64,000 bases of DNA from Lineus longissimus. Taxonomy: Eukaryota; Nemertea; Pilidiophora; Heteronemertea; Lineidae. The notes beneath the pieces were generated by a model, which had not been told where the DNA came from, did no database searches, and saw nothing but the letters and a program-made list of their open reading frames with translations. Position numbers and translations under genes: made by a program. Location of the stretch: contig NC_088308.1 of NCBI RefSeq assembly GCF_910592395.1, positions 15,951,501-16,015,500 of the forward strand. Direction: 5' to 3'. Shown piece after piece: positions 1 to 12,987 of the stretch (position 1 is the stretch's first letter; every line of letters starts with the position of its first letter).

Positions 1-345
1 TTCGCCACACCTTGCCCCATTCTATCTGCAGGCTTTGATTGTGTTATCTCTCTTACCGTCGACATCGTGGAGCAGCCAGGCCCAGTTCGGTCTAGTTGTG
101 ACTGTCTCATCTCTCTCACTGTGTCGTCAACTTGGTCGGAGCAGCCTGGCCCCATTCTATCTGTAGGTTTTGACTTTGTTAACTCTCTTACTGTGTTATC
201 GACATCGTGGATCAGCCAGGCCCAATTCGGTGTAGTTGTGACTGTCTCATCTTTCTCACTTTATCGCCAGCATAATCGGCACAGCCTAATCCCATTCTCT
301 CTGCAGGTTTTAACTATTTTATCTCTTGTATTAGACCAATGAATG
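1..345. repeat. Degenerate ~138-bp tandem repeat
   Basis: The phrase CCCATTCTATCTGCAGG recurs with small changes at about 15, 151 and 291, giving spacings of 136 and 140 bp. The text between (CATCGTGGAGCAGCCAGG, GACTGTCTCATC) also recurs. The array enters from the left edge. Much more degenerate relatives (GACTGTCTCATG, CCCATTCTGTCTGG) continue to about 800. An open frame of 91 codons crosses the array but only reflects the repeat. Confidence 0.8.
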
Positions 346-2375
346 CGAGCTCCTGTCAACCCTGTATAAACTATCACTGGGCAGGCCAGCATGTTCAGGT
401 ATCATCCGATCGGATACCTGTACGGAAAAGGGATACCCGAGTGTAGATCCACCTTACCAGGGATTAGGGGCGGATATGCCGAGAGCAGGGAAGACCAGGG
501 AGTGGAGAAGAAGAGCGAGTGATCGTCCTTTGAAGATAGAAAGTCACACTCTCACACTTTTACACTCTCTCATCGGGCGTCGACATGCTTTATGTGATTG
601 TTACACCTCTGTGTCAACATGATGCAGGAGCTATGTCCCATTCTGTCTGGCCGGGACTGTCTCATGTTCCTGATTGAGTTTGCAACACGATGAAGCTGCC
701 AAACCTACTTCAGTCTAACTGAGGCTGTCCCATTTCTCTCACTCTGTCATCAACATGGTGAAATGAGACAGCCACAATTTAACTGAATCGGGCCTCCATG
801 CCGCTCAACCATGTTGCCAACACAAAAAAGAGATATGAGCCAGTCGCCACCAAATAGGTTCCACTGTATTGATGGAGGGACAATGAGAGAGACGGGGTCA
901 CAATCAGATCAATCAGGCCTGGCTGCTGGCGAGAGAGACACCATCAAAACCAGACAAGTACAACCTCTCTCTATTCGGGACACCGCCTGGAATGACAAGT
1001 GTTGTCCAGATTAAAGAGGTCAAATTGAATGGAAACAAGCATTTGGTTTAATCCAAAATTAGTGTCCCTATAAAGAGGGTGTCCTTAACTGAGAGGTGCC
1101 TGCGCAAGCAGGTTTTACTGAAGAAGAGACATGGCTGCTCCACCGTGTTGATGACAAAGCCTGAGAAAAAGACAGAAAATAATGGGGAAATGAAACAAAT
1201 GATCAAACTATCATGTGACACCGCTCAAATAAATTTCTTTATTCAAAATCATTGATTGATGGTTTGTACATGTATGGGTGAATATGGCTGTCATAATCTT
1301 ATTTTTATTTTTAACTCATTACCCCCCAAACACGTTCTTGAAAAACCATAAATTCCAATCACTTTTCTGCTTACTTGTTCCAGAACGACACAGCTTTTCA
1401 CTAAAACACCAGATATCATGCCATTACTGTAATAAGAATTAAATAGTTAAGCAGGTATTGAAACAAAAGAGCAGCATCTGCTCTCTGGTTGACATTATTA
1501 ATGATTGGAATTTGCAGGTTTTGGCCATTCGAGGCAAAACAACAATCTCTTACAGAGAATATTAAGTGCAAATAGCCAACAAAGAAAGAAATTATTTCAT
1601 AATTTTTGGCCAGTGTAAAATGAATTAAAACAACTTTGATGGTATTATCTGTATTTTACTTTTCCTATAATTTTTCGAGAAAAAAAATTGTAAAAAAGCA
1701 TTCCTTTCTTGGCAAGAATCGGGGATGAAAACAAAAACCGCCTAGGCAGGCAAAAAGGTGATTAATGGAGGATAAGCAGGGAATAATGCCCAGCAATAAT
1801 CAAAAGAACATCTGTTAGCACATGGTGCATGGATACATAAAATGAAATGGCCAGGGCCATTGTGCTCACCAGTCGATATGAAAGGGAGAGTATGAGGAAG
1901 AACTTGTCATTGTTAGGGGTTAATCATGCAATAGTTGTGGGATGGTGTGGTTTGTCTTGAAAAAGTGGAGTTAGTCGTATTGTTTTCCGCGTGCACATGT
2001 TACTGACGTTGGAATAAGTGAATCGTTATTTGTGGGAGAAGCTGAGAGATGTTTTACTGGCCAATTAAGACGGGTTTACATGTGTCTTAGCTATTCAGTG
2101 ACTATTGAAAATAAACAGCGCATTTACATTTTGTAAAACCTGCGGTCATTGGCCGAAATTTCAAATGAATGGGATGTACCTGTGGAATTGCGTGTGATTA
2201 CGCTATCTTGAAAGGAGTATTTATCCTCGGCTTGCGATTAGAGAGAAATGTTGAAAAATATGATACAAGAACAATTGAAGCAAGGAATGCACAGTATAGA
2301 ATATGATGTACTGAGTAACTAGGTAGCAGTTTGTATTCATTTTTGAGACAATAACATATTTACAAGACAGCCCTA
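346..2375. other. No gene seen; AT-rich intergenic sequence
   Basis: No open frame with recognisable protein similarity and no splice-bounded exon could be supported. From about 600 to 800 there are decayed copies of the left-edge tandem repeat. The rest is AT-rich unique-looking sequence. Confidence 0.5.
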
Positions 2376-2902
2376 TAGTCGGATTCATAAGTAAATGTCA
2401 CTGCCCTTTTGGGCCGCTGCGCAAATACTACTGGGCCGATTTCTTCAAAGTTTGGTTTTTCTTGAATCTAATTTCGGGACCCAAGAGGATTTTCATATTT
2501 CAGTAACCATGGTTACGAAATAATTTTTTTTGTATGTATTGGTGTACATTGACGTAGTGTATTGATTTTGACATTTTCTCCTCTGTACTGCTTATTTCTG
2601 GATGCATTTTGCTGAAATGTTCAGGTTAATTTTTTTTCGTGTGTATCTTTAAAGCTGCCAAGTTTCATTTAGAACTATCCATAAAAAAAAATCGGGCCCT
2701 CCAGATTCCCCCAAAATGGCCAACGCCTAAGGGCTCCAAAGTTGACAATCTTTTTCTTTATAATTTGCAAATCTCTAACCTGGAAATTGTGTTGGGTCCC
2801 GAAATTAGATTAAAAAAACCCAAACTTTGAAGAAATCGGCCCAATAGTTTTTGCACAGCGACCCAAAGGGCAGTCAGTGACATTTACTTATGAATCCGAC
2901 TA
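2376..2902. mobile_element. MITE with long (~120 bp) terminal inverted repeats
   Basis: The left end begins TAGTCGGATTCATAAG and runs through a GGGCCGATTTCTTCAAAG block to about 2,497. The right end, read in reverse complement from 2,902, gives the same blocks in the same order, with small indels. Both ends are flanked by TA, as expected of a Tc1/mariner-type insertion. There is no coding capacity; the 63-codon frame at 2,639 lies across the right arm. Superfamily assignment is inferred from the TA flank only. Confidence 0.85.
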
Positions 2903-3995
2903 TAGATAGGCCTAACTATAAAAGCACTGATGACAGCTGTACTACACTTTCATCATTATCATCATCTACTTTTGTCAACCAGCTCAGATGACCTTTCTTG
3001 GGTCAGTGATCGGTAACGGTGAACTCCTTCCGACCCAACAGGCAAATGTTTACATTCGTGTGTCCGTGTATCATGGAATCATGTGTATACTAACACCGTT
3101 GTTGTGTTGACACACTGACTGACTCCGACTGTGTACATTTCTACATGTTTACAAAAATTAAAGCAAGTGTTTTTAGTACAGGTTTACCTAATGAGTAGCG
3201 TCTGGGTGATTATAAACAATTAACTTGTGTTTAAAAGCCCACATTGTAACGAAAGGTTCCGGCTTGACGCTAATCTCCACTGACGGCAGCCGCCATTTTG
3301 CCATACTCTCGAAACTTTGGGATCGTCAAATGCAATGGAAATCACATATGTAATTTCTGACACACACTGCTACAATTCATCATTTTATTGTTCTTTCACA
3401 GTATTATTACGCCACCCCGATTCGCAAGGCAGCTTGTACCAACTGGCTCTGCATTGACTATCCCCATTCCAAGCCGAAGAACAGTGTGACAAGTTTCTCA
3501 TTTTATCTTCCAATCACAGTCAAAATTTTCTAAAACAACCGGCAATGAGGACAAACTAATAATCTCAAACCAATCACAAGAATTTAATCAACACATACGA
3601 CCTCATCCGAAGAGCGGATGATTAAGTTTTAGCATTGATTCAAGGTGATTTAATTCCTTCTTTGTCTCGCTTCAAAATCATAAAATGGCTGTCTTCCATA
3701 CTTGTAGTATGCAGATCTAGTGGCGCAGTACAACACTGCGCATCTGAGATACCCCGACGGATTGCCTCGAACCGCGAAATTCAAAACTGCTGGCAATGTG
3801 CCAACTGACATTTTTGCACAATACCGCCACCTAGTGATATGAAACTGTAGCGATTCTTAGAAACGGGACGATGGGGGGTTACACTAAACTAACGGATCAT
3901 GACCGGCTTCACAGCTTGGCGTACGTCACAGAGTCCTGGTTGGTAAGCAGTCCTGGTAACGGACTGCGCGGACTCCAGAGCAACGGTCGTCACAG

Positions 3996-4019
3996 CCAAT
4001 GACGTCATGAGTGACGTCA
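3996..4019. promoter_or_regulatory. CCAAT box plus two perfect CRE palindromes
   Basis: CCAAT at 3,996 is followed by TGACGTCA at 4,000-4,007 and again at 4,012-4,019, a 12-bp spacing. TGACGTCA is the CREB/ATF full site. The 14-base word TGACGTCACGTCGT is shared with the cluster near 6,258, so part of this may be a common repeat. No transcript start can be assigned. Confidence 0.4.
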
Positions 4020-6257
4020 CGTCGTGGTGATTTGGCGAGACGGTAGGACCGGACATATTACGATATAAATCTAGCATTTGATACACCACGAGTTTTGTCT
4101 TGATTGTGGTTATTTTCACAACTTAGATTTAGCGTTTATGTCACAACACGATCTAGATTACTAAACTAATGACGTAGATAAAGGTAACTGGCTCAATGTA
4201 TCAGTAAATGCGGGGACGGGAATAGGTTTGGCTGGTTGTGACGGCCCATGTGAGTATGTCCAGAGGAGTTAGGACATGTGGTGGTTGGCAGTTGGACGAC
4301 ATGGAGATTGTCCCGGCCGCATAGCGGTTTGGATTCCCACCGTCACCCGCAATATACTTATTGAGACCAAGTACTATAGACTAGAAACTATAGAGGGACA
4401 GTTTGTCTTGTCTCCAGTTGTGATTGTGACGTGAAGACACCATGTCTCCAGACAGGGCGAATTGCCTCCTGCTATTCCTTATAGCATTTCGGACGACAAT
4501 TGGGGGGTTGGGAAAAAGACATTCAACAAAACGCAAATCAATGTGCATGCCGGTAACGTAACAGGCTCAGGTTGGCCTCGGCTTGGAACGCCTGGGTCGG
4601 AGTGGCTGGCCTCGGTCGGTATGACCGTCTCAGTCATGGTTTGGGAATACGTTACTTAAATACCTTACACGCACACGTACCTCCGTCAAGTCGAAAGTCT
4701 TAACTTGAAAAATGTCTATCACTGATTTGATCCGAGGCCCAGCTGTGAATAAAGATATGTCTCTGAGGCATTTTTAGATTGTAACAACCAACGGTTTATG
4801 ATAGGACAAAGAACTCTAAATAAATTATTACGCAAGGAACCTGGTACGGCGCGGACCTTTGGTTGCTATGGAAACTAGCCTATGGGCGCCATGGTCGCTG
4901 GCTCTTTGGGTCGGTTACGGAAACGCCATGGAAGCTGGCCTTGGTAAGGTATATTCGGACTCAGCGTAATCATTAAAAATGGAGAAGTTCTTCTAAAAAA
5001 ACTAACTAATAGACATGTGCCTCAGAAACAGACCTCAGAGAAAGATCCGTACAGCTCATCGAAAAGGCGTTGCTACAATGTGGGATTCGTTTTAAATAAT
5101 GGCCGACAAAGTCATAAGATAACTAATAACATATTATTTAAACTTCAAATGATAGGATAAGTATCTTATCCACGTCCTCGACGAAATATTTACAGATGAT
5201 CACTTATGGCATGTTTATATTTACGATGAGGTGAAATTTGACTAAGTTCTAGCCTATGTCTAACAAGTTTACGATCATGGCTAACGACCGATAGGCCCTG
5301 CTGGCCTAAGTAACACGCGCTGATTACGCGCGAAATGTTCAATGGACTGAACACTCAATGTACATGCAAGCATAGTGTGGTCATGGTATGGATGGAGTGA
5401 GTCTGATCAGAACTATTGGAACCCATGGCGGAGGTGGAATACGCCGGGTAGCCGGAATGGAAAGGCTACGGTCGCCGCCGGACCCCGGCTGGGGAGGCGC
5501 GACAGGTTTGGTGCGTACCTGGGTTTGAGTCGATGTTGTCGGATTGACCACACGATCAAGACTGATTATACTGGAAAAAGCACGTCTTTTATAGCAAAAT
5601 GACGCAGTCCCCAGCCAATCAGCGTCGCGGATTCGCGTCGCGATTTGGCAGAAACGGGAATTTTTGTAAGAAATTCTGACAAAACTCACTCTAAAACTAC
5701 AGTTAGAAAATGAATATCAAAAATCGTCTCGTACAAAAGTTTCTTTTACCGGTAAGGAACACACTAGCCGTAAAAGAGAAAAATCTAACGAGCGGTTCCA
5801 AAGTTAATAAAGTTTGAAGTTAGATCCCCAAGGTTTTTTGAGAAACGGCTCCTAAGCCATTTCACAGTAGCAAGATTGACGGAGTTACGGCTTTCCCACC
5901 GACTAATCCGCAAAAGTTATGAAAACGGCTCGTAGGATTTTACTTAAACTTTGACAATATGTCTTGATGATAAAGAAGAACATATTTCCAGAATTTGGGC
6001 AAAATCGCTAGATAAATATTTACACACATTTCCGCACAGGCGTCAATGCGTAAAGCGATACAACAATGACGCTTTCTCCCATGTTGCGCTGAACGAACTT
6101 ACTAATATTACAAAAACGGCTCGTACAAAATTGCTGAAACTTAAACAAGCCATGCTCATAGTATCAAACACAATACTCATACAATTTGATCGAAATCGAT
6201 TCGACAGAAGAAAATATGTAGACTTTTCCGCACATCGGGAGGGTAAATTCTACGACG

Positions 6258-6273
6258 TGACGTCAGCCATTGG
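6258..6273. promoter_or_regulatory. CRE with adjacent inverted CCAAT
   Basis: TGACGTCA at 6,258-6,265 is followed 3 bp later by ATTGG at 6,269-6,273, which is CCAAT on the minus strand. In reverse complement the segment reads CCAAT, then TGACGTCACGTCGT, like the cluster at 4,000. No gene is seen in a position to use it. Confidence 0.35.
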
Positions 6274-7739
6274 CCTTTACAAAATGACGACGAAAACCAC
6301 CTAAAGGTCGAAATAGATGCTAAATAATTCAGTAACTGGCTAATCCGTCGCGGAATTGAATATATTACAAGAGAGATATGGTATGCAAGATTGAGTAAAC
6401 GAGATTTGACGAAAATTCAACGAGTAGTTTTTAAGATATTTGAAGTTACGTGCGGTATCGGTGAAACAAAAGATCCCGCATGGCGCGCCATGTTTCAGGC
6501 CTTGCCATGACAACAGGCGAGAGGGTGTCCCGAAAATATCGCCAAAATACACCAACTTTCCCACAACCGAAATAATATTTATAGATATGATGAAGTTCGT
6601 CAAATACTCGAATATCAATTTGTAAAGTAATAATAAATTCGTACGAGGCAATTTTAAATCATGACGTTTCTCCGAGAAGTGGAGAAAGGAAGTGCGAGCG
6701 GCCTCATGCACGTGCACAATGGCCGAATATAGCAGACGACAAGTAAAACGGTGAGGTCGACAATATTGCCAATTTTGACGAAAGTACTCGGACTACACGG
6801 CTAAATCTGGTTCAGGCTATAGATAAATGCTATGACTATCGTAGTACAAACTTATAGCGGATTCTAACGAGGAAAATTTTGGCTATAAAGCTTTCCACGA
6901 AATGGACAGATGCGTGATCGTACCACGAGATCCAGACACCAGTCGACAGGTGAAATGACAGTGGTGACAAACGATGTGAATTTTGACAATGGCGTATGAG
7001 TTTCATACACAAAATTTGGTCAAGCATGCGGCCAAATGTCTCAACCATCGTAATATGAAGTTATAGGAAATTCCAATGAGCAAAAATCGAGATAAAGAAG
7101 GTAATCCAACTTGGTGCGAAACCCACAAAACCCATTTTGACAAGATGGCGGCGCCCAATTATAAAGTGGGCGAACCGCTATAAAGTATTAATTTGGATTC
7201 CCCAAGGATGTCAACTTGGAGAAGGAAGATAGGTAGTTCAGAGAACAGTGTCTCTGGAACTGTTTTAGGTGAAATATGGTTGATTTTAACGAGCGACTTT
7301 GTTAGATTCTGACCCGAAAATCTCGACTCCACTCACAAACGATAGACAGTTTTACAAACAGCTGATTGTGTACAAAATGTACACTGTACATGATACATGT
7401 AATACTATACGTGAAGATGAGTCACAGCGTCTCTGTGCTGCATTACACTCAAATTGTGCAATGTCAATGCTAAAAACAAAACTGGCGGCAGATTTGAAAG
7501 ATAAATTTATCAGTCCATGATAGAAGTCCAAAATACACAGGATATTGAGGGAGATGCTTGACAAAATCTTAAACCTGTTAAACTCAAGTGGGTACCAATC
7601 TGGTTGGGCAAATAGGGGATTTAAGATGAAATAAGTAGTATAACTTACTTTGAAAGAAAGGTGTCGTGAAAGAGGGGTATTCAAGATGGAGGGAAAGACA
7701 ATGTGAAACTATGTATAAGATAGTTTAAGGGACACATAA

Positions 7740-8395
7740 TTTTGAAACCCGACATTTGCCGAAAATGTTACAAAACGAAATTAATCTATTTAATATCGAA
7801 ACCTCTATATCAGGCCGACCTCTTAAACTTCATTTCAAACTTCAATCTGCTGGAATAAAGAAAATGGGCTTTTTCAACCTTGACCTACTTATACCTGAAT
7901 AGTAGGTCACACTTACCTAAATCTGTGACAACATGTAGAGATGCCCAATAGGTGTCTACATATCAAATTTAGAGAGTCTATGACCAATAGCAAAAAAACT
8001 TGCCATGATCAAAGAAATTTTAGAGTTCGACCTCTGTGACCTTGAAATGAAGGTCAAATCAAAAACCCGTGTGATATGTGATGTACCTTTATTAGATACA
8101 CCCACCATAAAATTTTCATCGCTCTAGCTTTAACCATAAGCTTCCAAATGACAAAAATAGGTTTTCAAAGAGCACCCCCTATATGGCAGACTAGCAGTCA
8201 TATTGCGCTGATTTTCATTCTGAAGGAAGGTCTTGCCTAGGGGTACCCACACACCAAGTATGAACTTTCTGGGTCAAGCGGTTAAGAAACGTGCCACGAT
8301 TTTGTCAAAAGTTAACGACGGACGACGACGACGGACGCCAGACGCCGCGGTATCGTATTAGCTCACCTAACAGGTGAGCTAAAAATGTTCACAAA
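7740..8395. repeat. Dispersed repeat with DR3 motif and hairpin end
   Basis: The segment contains GACCTCTGTGACCTTGAA (8,029), CGGTTAAGAAACGTG, a GACGACGACG-rich block (8,313-8,345) and ends in a 10-bp stem hairpin, TTAGCTCACC...GGTGAGCTAA (about 8,358-8,382). The same words recur at 37,100-37,420, 42,200-42,520, 47,500, 59,880-59,955 and 62,440-63,100. This is a non-coding interspersed family; its class is not clear. Confidence 0.65.
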
Positions 8396-10245
8396 CATTC
8401 TATCGACAATCAATTGGTGTAAACAATCAATGCAAAGCTGAAGATCAGTTAAAGGGACACCTTTGGCATGAGGTGTTTTGGTTTTTCAGACAAAAATGGC
8501 TTCCAGCAGGACTGTGACTTCTCCTAACGGAATAATGAAAAAAAATCCTTGAACTGCATTAACTAGAATGAGGCATTACCATGAAACTCAAATGCCATGC
8601 CCGGGCCCAAAACTGCCTCACCATAAGTGTGACACAACAAGTTGTGGTGCATAGTGGCAAGCAGGGGCATTATTCCCCAGGCCAGATGAATCCCATGCCC
8701 AAGTTGTCCATTTAGAAGACCGACCTTTTCCAGATACCAAACGCTGGGTGTAAGACACCTGGTATTTCTTTTTGCAGGAATGCCAACCCAAGCTCACATA
8801 TTTACAAGTTCACTATGGCAGCACCTCAGCCCAAACTGCAAATCTGTGAGTTGTACCGTACTTAACAATTGCGTTTCGCCTGATTGTCTCATTCTGTGTT
8901 TTATAACAAGCCCAGTAAGAACAGAATTCCAATGAATGCGGGGAATTCCATCTCTTGTTAGCCAATGTATAATAAAGGTGCTCTAGCACAGCTTCTACAA
9001 GAAATTCAATGGTAAAGTTGATGTAACAGTTCTCTGAAAATCTAGCTGTTTTCACAGTAGAATAATTATTTCTGGCTACAGTTATAAGATAGTATGATAT
9101 TTCAAAGGTAAGAGGCGACACTGACTCTGTTTATGCAACAAGAGGCCCAAGGGCCTGGCGCTCAGCTGAGTTAATATCATTAATATCTTCCCGGTGTTTA
9201 GTTCATTATGCATGAAAATGGCATGCTCCATGGTATTTGATATCCTTTTGCGTTCACTACGGTACCAATGTTTTTGGTTGACATAATTATGCCACTGTTC
9301 ATTCCTCAATCCTGACCATAATTCGGGTGAAATCATCGTATGAAAATATTTACCGAAACATGAAGTTTATGCCATGAATGAGCATACTCATTGTCATAGC
9401 CTCGTTTACAAGTACGAAGTATTTTCCCGCGAATATTCAAAACTGCTTGGCTCCTTGCCAGTTAAATAACATGTGACTATACACAAAATAGAAAACTTTG
9501 ATGGAAATTGTAAATCATTTTTTTATCTATCAGGGGAAACAAGCTGATGATGATCAAATAAATCATTCATGAGAAATCGTTTTGTTGCTGAAGCTTGCAT
9601 GACGAAGTTAATGCTAAACCTTTTCTTGTGCTCTACTGCGCCACCGTAGTTTTCTATTTAGACCAGCGATGACGTCATTTCTGGTGATTCCCTACGTTGT
9701 CCAATGAGCGCTTTTTAAAATGTGCCATTTGGTATTGTACAGTATGCAATGTATTTTTTCAGCGCTGCCAGTTGCCGAACAGAATGCCGTAGCTCCCTCA
9801 ATTTCCAATCAATTTTTATGGGAGTGACATTATTGTATTGCTTAGAATGTCTACTTTTTACTCATGAAAGAATCGTAGAACTAAAACTTAATAGGCGAAC
9901 AGAATCATGCCGATTCACTGCACATACTGTGGGAATTCTCCACTTCAAAATACATCGGCGATGTCATCGCGAACAGAGCATGCACTTCCGATATCGTTTT
10001 CACTGAAATGTGGCCAAATTTTCAAGAACTAATTTCTGAAAGTAGTCCCTAAAGACCTTATGACTACCACTGAAACGAACTGGTGATAATATCGGCTAAA
10101 CTTTAGAATCCCCGATCGGATGTCCTTCCGCGATTTCGTATGGTGTGATTCGGTTTTCTAGGTAATGAGTGAATGTTGTACGTTGCGACATTACTAGGAA
10201 TACACTCCTCCTACTATGCTATTGCCTATTAAGTTTAAACAGCAC
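8396..10245. other. No gene supported; repeat fragments
   Basis: No coding exon could be supported. At about 9,137-9,172 there is a fragment reading AAGAGGCCCAAGGGCC followed by CGCTCAGCTGAG, which looks like a dispersed repeat end. An open frame of 94 codons at 9,722 has no recognisable features. Confidence 0.4.
9670..9705. promoter_or_regulatory. CRE and CCAAT pair
   Basis: TGACGTCA at 9,670-9,677 is followed by CCAAT at 9,701. This is the third CRE/CCAAT pair in the first 10 kb. No downstream gene is supported. Confidence 0.3.
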
Positions 10246-10390
10246 GTTGTAGGTTGAAGAATATAAAATAAAATTATAAGATTCAGGTTGTAGGTTGAAG
10301 AATGTAAAAGAGTACAAATAAAACGGCAGGTTATAGGTTGAAGAATGAAAAATAAAATTATAAGACTCAGGTTGTAGGTTGAAGCATGCA
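10246..10390. repeat. ~42-bp tandem repeat, 3.5 copies
   Basis: GTTGTAGGTTGAAGAAT or a close variant begins at 10,246, 10,287, 10,330 and 10,371, a period of 41-43 bp. The spacer is AT-rich (AATAAAATTATAAGA). On the minus strand the array stays open in more than one frame, giving a repetitive peptide; this is a by-product of the repeat rather than evidence of a gene. Confidence 0.85.
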
Positions 10391-10496
10391 AGTACCTCCA
10401 TGGTTGAAGATAATATAAAGAGAAAAAGTTATAAGTCGAAGATGCCGTATTATGAATGTGTTAAAGTAGGTAAAGTATATATGTATAATAGCATAA

Positions 10497-10580
10497 CACC
10501 CCAAATACGGGGTCTTTTTGTGTATGAAACCTTTCTTGTGGGGTATACCAAAAATATGGGGCATACATAATGCCCCACAA
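10497..10580 (-). repeat. Palindrome-bearing dispersed repeat, copy 1
   Basis: Read on the minus strand the unit begins GTGGGGCATTATGTATGCCCC, followed by a spacer, then CAAGAAAGGTTTCATAC and a CCCCGTATTTGGGGTG end. Copies with the same order occur at 12,690, 35,171, 40,271, 45,686, 46,734 and 54,330. It has no coding capacity and appears to be a short non-autonomous family. Confidence 0.7.
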
Positions 10581-12689
10581 CTAAAAGCATTATTAACGTG
10601 TAGTATGGTCCAAGGGAACCAGTCTGGTGATGTCCCTGATAACTCTGTCTGATATGCACATGGGTGAATTCGTTACTTTTCCATTCGTTAGGTGGCAGCA
10701 CTGGTATTGTTTTAGCTGTGAGGCATTTTTGTATGTGGGGCATATAAAATTGTGGGCTATTGCCTTCATATATACCCCATATCTTGGTGAAATTACTGTT
10801 CATCTAAACACAGTCCAGGTTCCCGGCCTATTATTTTCCCGGCCTATTATTTTCAACATGTAACCAGCTGACTGTGCAGCGCAAGTGGTGACCATACACT
10901 TGTAAAAATAAGGGGGTAAAAATGTTAGCGGGCCAGATCCAGGAATTTTAGCGGGGGGGGGGGAGGGGTCGAGATGAAGCCCGCGATCTCGGCGCGCCTA
11001 CGGGATACCTAGAGCCTCCCCAAGAAAATGTTTCAATCTAGATGCCCCCAGATGGGTTTTCCCGGTATTTGAGAACATCAAAAATAGCAAGATTCAGTTT
11101 GATTTTAGGATGTTTCAGTGCCGTGGGGGAGGGGGCTGGCAGAGATTCTGGAAGCCAAAAACATTATAAGAGCCGAAAGTCCGACCCAGACGCTATATGT
11201 GTGATCCCTAGAGGTGAGTTCTTGAATGAAACAACTCGGCGGCTGGGTCAGTCGAGCGCTCGGGCCCTCCCCCCAGGACAATTTGAAATTTAGAAAACCG
11301 CAGATGCGTTTTCCCGACATTTCAGCATCTCATTTTCACAACACTGACTTTTTTTGACAAGCCAAATATGGAGGGTGGCCTGCGTTTATTCCTTGAAAAA
11401 TAGTGTCGAATATCAAAACGTTTTCTGACAGTGACCTGACCATGTTCCAGTGTTGTGGAAAGTAATCTATGATGTACGAAATGCCACTAGACGCGACCCG
11501 ACCGCAGAAGTTGCCGGGCACTTCCCGTGTGCGGAAAACACCTTGACAGCGGAAGACTTTATTGGTAGGGCGGGTTTCGGTCCGATCGAGTTTCCAACAT
11601 GACTCGTGGTCAGGGAGAGGCTTACTAGTCTTTTACCAAGATTACGGTCATGAAGGGATGTCGTTACTTAGGCTGTCTCGTCGCGGAAAATCGATGTATA
11701 AATCTTTGGTGGTCGAGAGCAGGGGGGGGGGGGCTGGATCCGCCCCTGGTAAGCACATGAAATAATCCAACTTAGACCGAAAAATGTTGCAAGTGGATAG
11801 TATAAGCAATGCATGGTTCGACGTTTAAAATGAACTACTTGTAATCATTATTTCGAGGTTTAGAAAAAAAGTGAACCGTGAACCAGGTAGTGTTCCATAA
11901 TAAAACGGAAAACCAAGTGAGGACCATCCTCCCTTAGCAAGGTAAGCTGGTATTCTTAATACCCTTACATAGTTGTGTAAAGGTCTGAGGAGAACTGAGC
12001 TAAAAAAGCCTGCTCAATAGTAAGATGTGACATCCCATAGTCAGAATTCGCTGAAGATCTCTCCACTTGTGTGAGTGACAATCATCCGACGACCATTTCA
12101 CCAAAGATCAGTGGCTTCAAATGCTGAATTATGATGCAGAAAAATGTTATCAAGACACTTTCATTTTTATTTGAGCAACATTTTATCACCAAATCTCTAA
12201 TTTTGTGTAATTAAGCCGAATCAAGAGGAAATCCTGGGAAAATGGAAAATGTTGCATGGTGACTTAGGACCGGTATATCACCCAAGACATTTAATTTCGA
12301 CTAAGAGCAAGTTTGAATATTGACTCGGTTGCCAACTAAACCAGTTTTTCATATTTATAAATCCTGTTGCACAGTGCCAGCTAATGAAAGGAGGCAGATT
12401 TATAGAAATCTTTGTGTTGAGTTACCTATTTTCACAGTCGCTCAATGAATTTGGGTTTATGACTTCCTTTCCTATACACGCTGTACATATATATGCCCCT
12501 CAAAAAATGCCACTTATTTCGGTATAATCTGCATATTGATGATAGTTTTCTATATTTAGCCTGATATGTATATATGCCCTGAAATTTTCCAACCTCGTGA
12601 AATTGCTTGGTTTTGAGAGAGGAATCTTTCCCAATTACTGTACTGTGCTGCCACCTTAAAAAGTGACTGTACAGATTGAAACCAATTAT
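10581..12689. other. No gene supported; G-tracts
   Basis: There is no convincing coding sequence. A weak relative of the palindromic repeat lies at about 10,729-10,795. Pure G runs occur at about 10,954 and 11,720. Open frames of 60-83 codons in this stretch have no recognisable product. Confidence 0.4.
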
Positions 12690-12765
12690 TACGGGGCATT
12701 TTTACAAATGAAACCTTTCTTGCGGGACATATATAAATCACGGGGCATATATAATGGCCTTGCAT
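12690..12765 (-). repeat. Palindrome-bearing dispersed repeat, copy 2
   Basis: The stretch contains ACGGGGCATTTTTAC, then GAAACCTTTCTTGCGGG and CGGGGCATATATAATGG, in the same order as the copy at 10,497. It is more diverged at the palindrome. Confidence 0.6.
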
Positions 12766-12987
12766 AATCTTTTATGGGAAGGATACCAACTTTATGTCAA
12801 CAAGCACCGAAACGGACCTCCCTTGGACTGCCAGCCCCTTCAATAGTGAAATGAATGTCAACAATAGAGAAAGTCAAGAGAAGTGTTCATTGTCGAAACG
12901 AGGAGTAGGCCTACATCTGATACAAACATGAGGTTGAACAACAAATGCCCAGAAGTGCAATCGCAATTGGTTGATAGTTATAAACTA

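Larger units (their letters stand above)
2903..7740. other. No gene supported; intergenic
   Basis: Several open frames of 60-125 codons exist on both strands, but none shows a recognisable motif, codon pattern or splice framework. The words ACGGCTCGTA and close variants recur between about 5,840 and 6,120, suggesting a decayed repeat. CRE/CCAAT clusters are listed separately. A YY1-like AAGATGGCGGC occurs near 7,141, with another in opposite orientation near 3,289. Confidence 0.45.

Noticed and set aside
5381-5689. 102-codon minus-strand frame with proline-rich peptide
   Set aside because: It overlaps a plus-strand frame in a GC-richer patch; no recognisable domain or conserved splice sites.
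10194-10401. Repetitive minus-strand peptides as a tandem-repeat protein
   Set aside because: They arise from the 42-bp DNA tandem repeat, are open in two frames at once and have no flanking gene structure.
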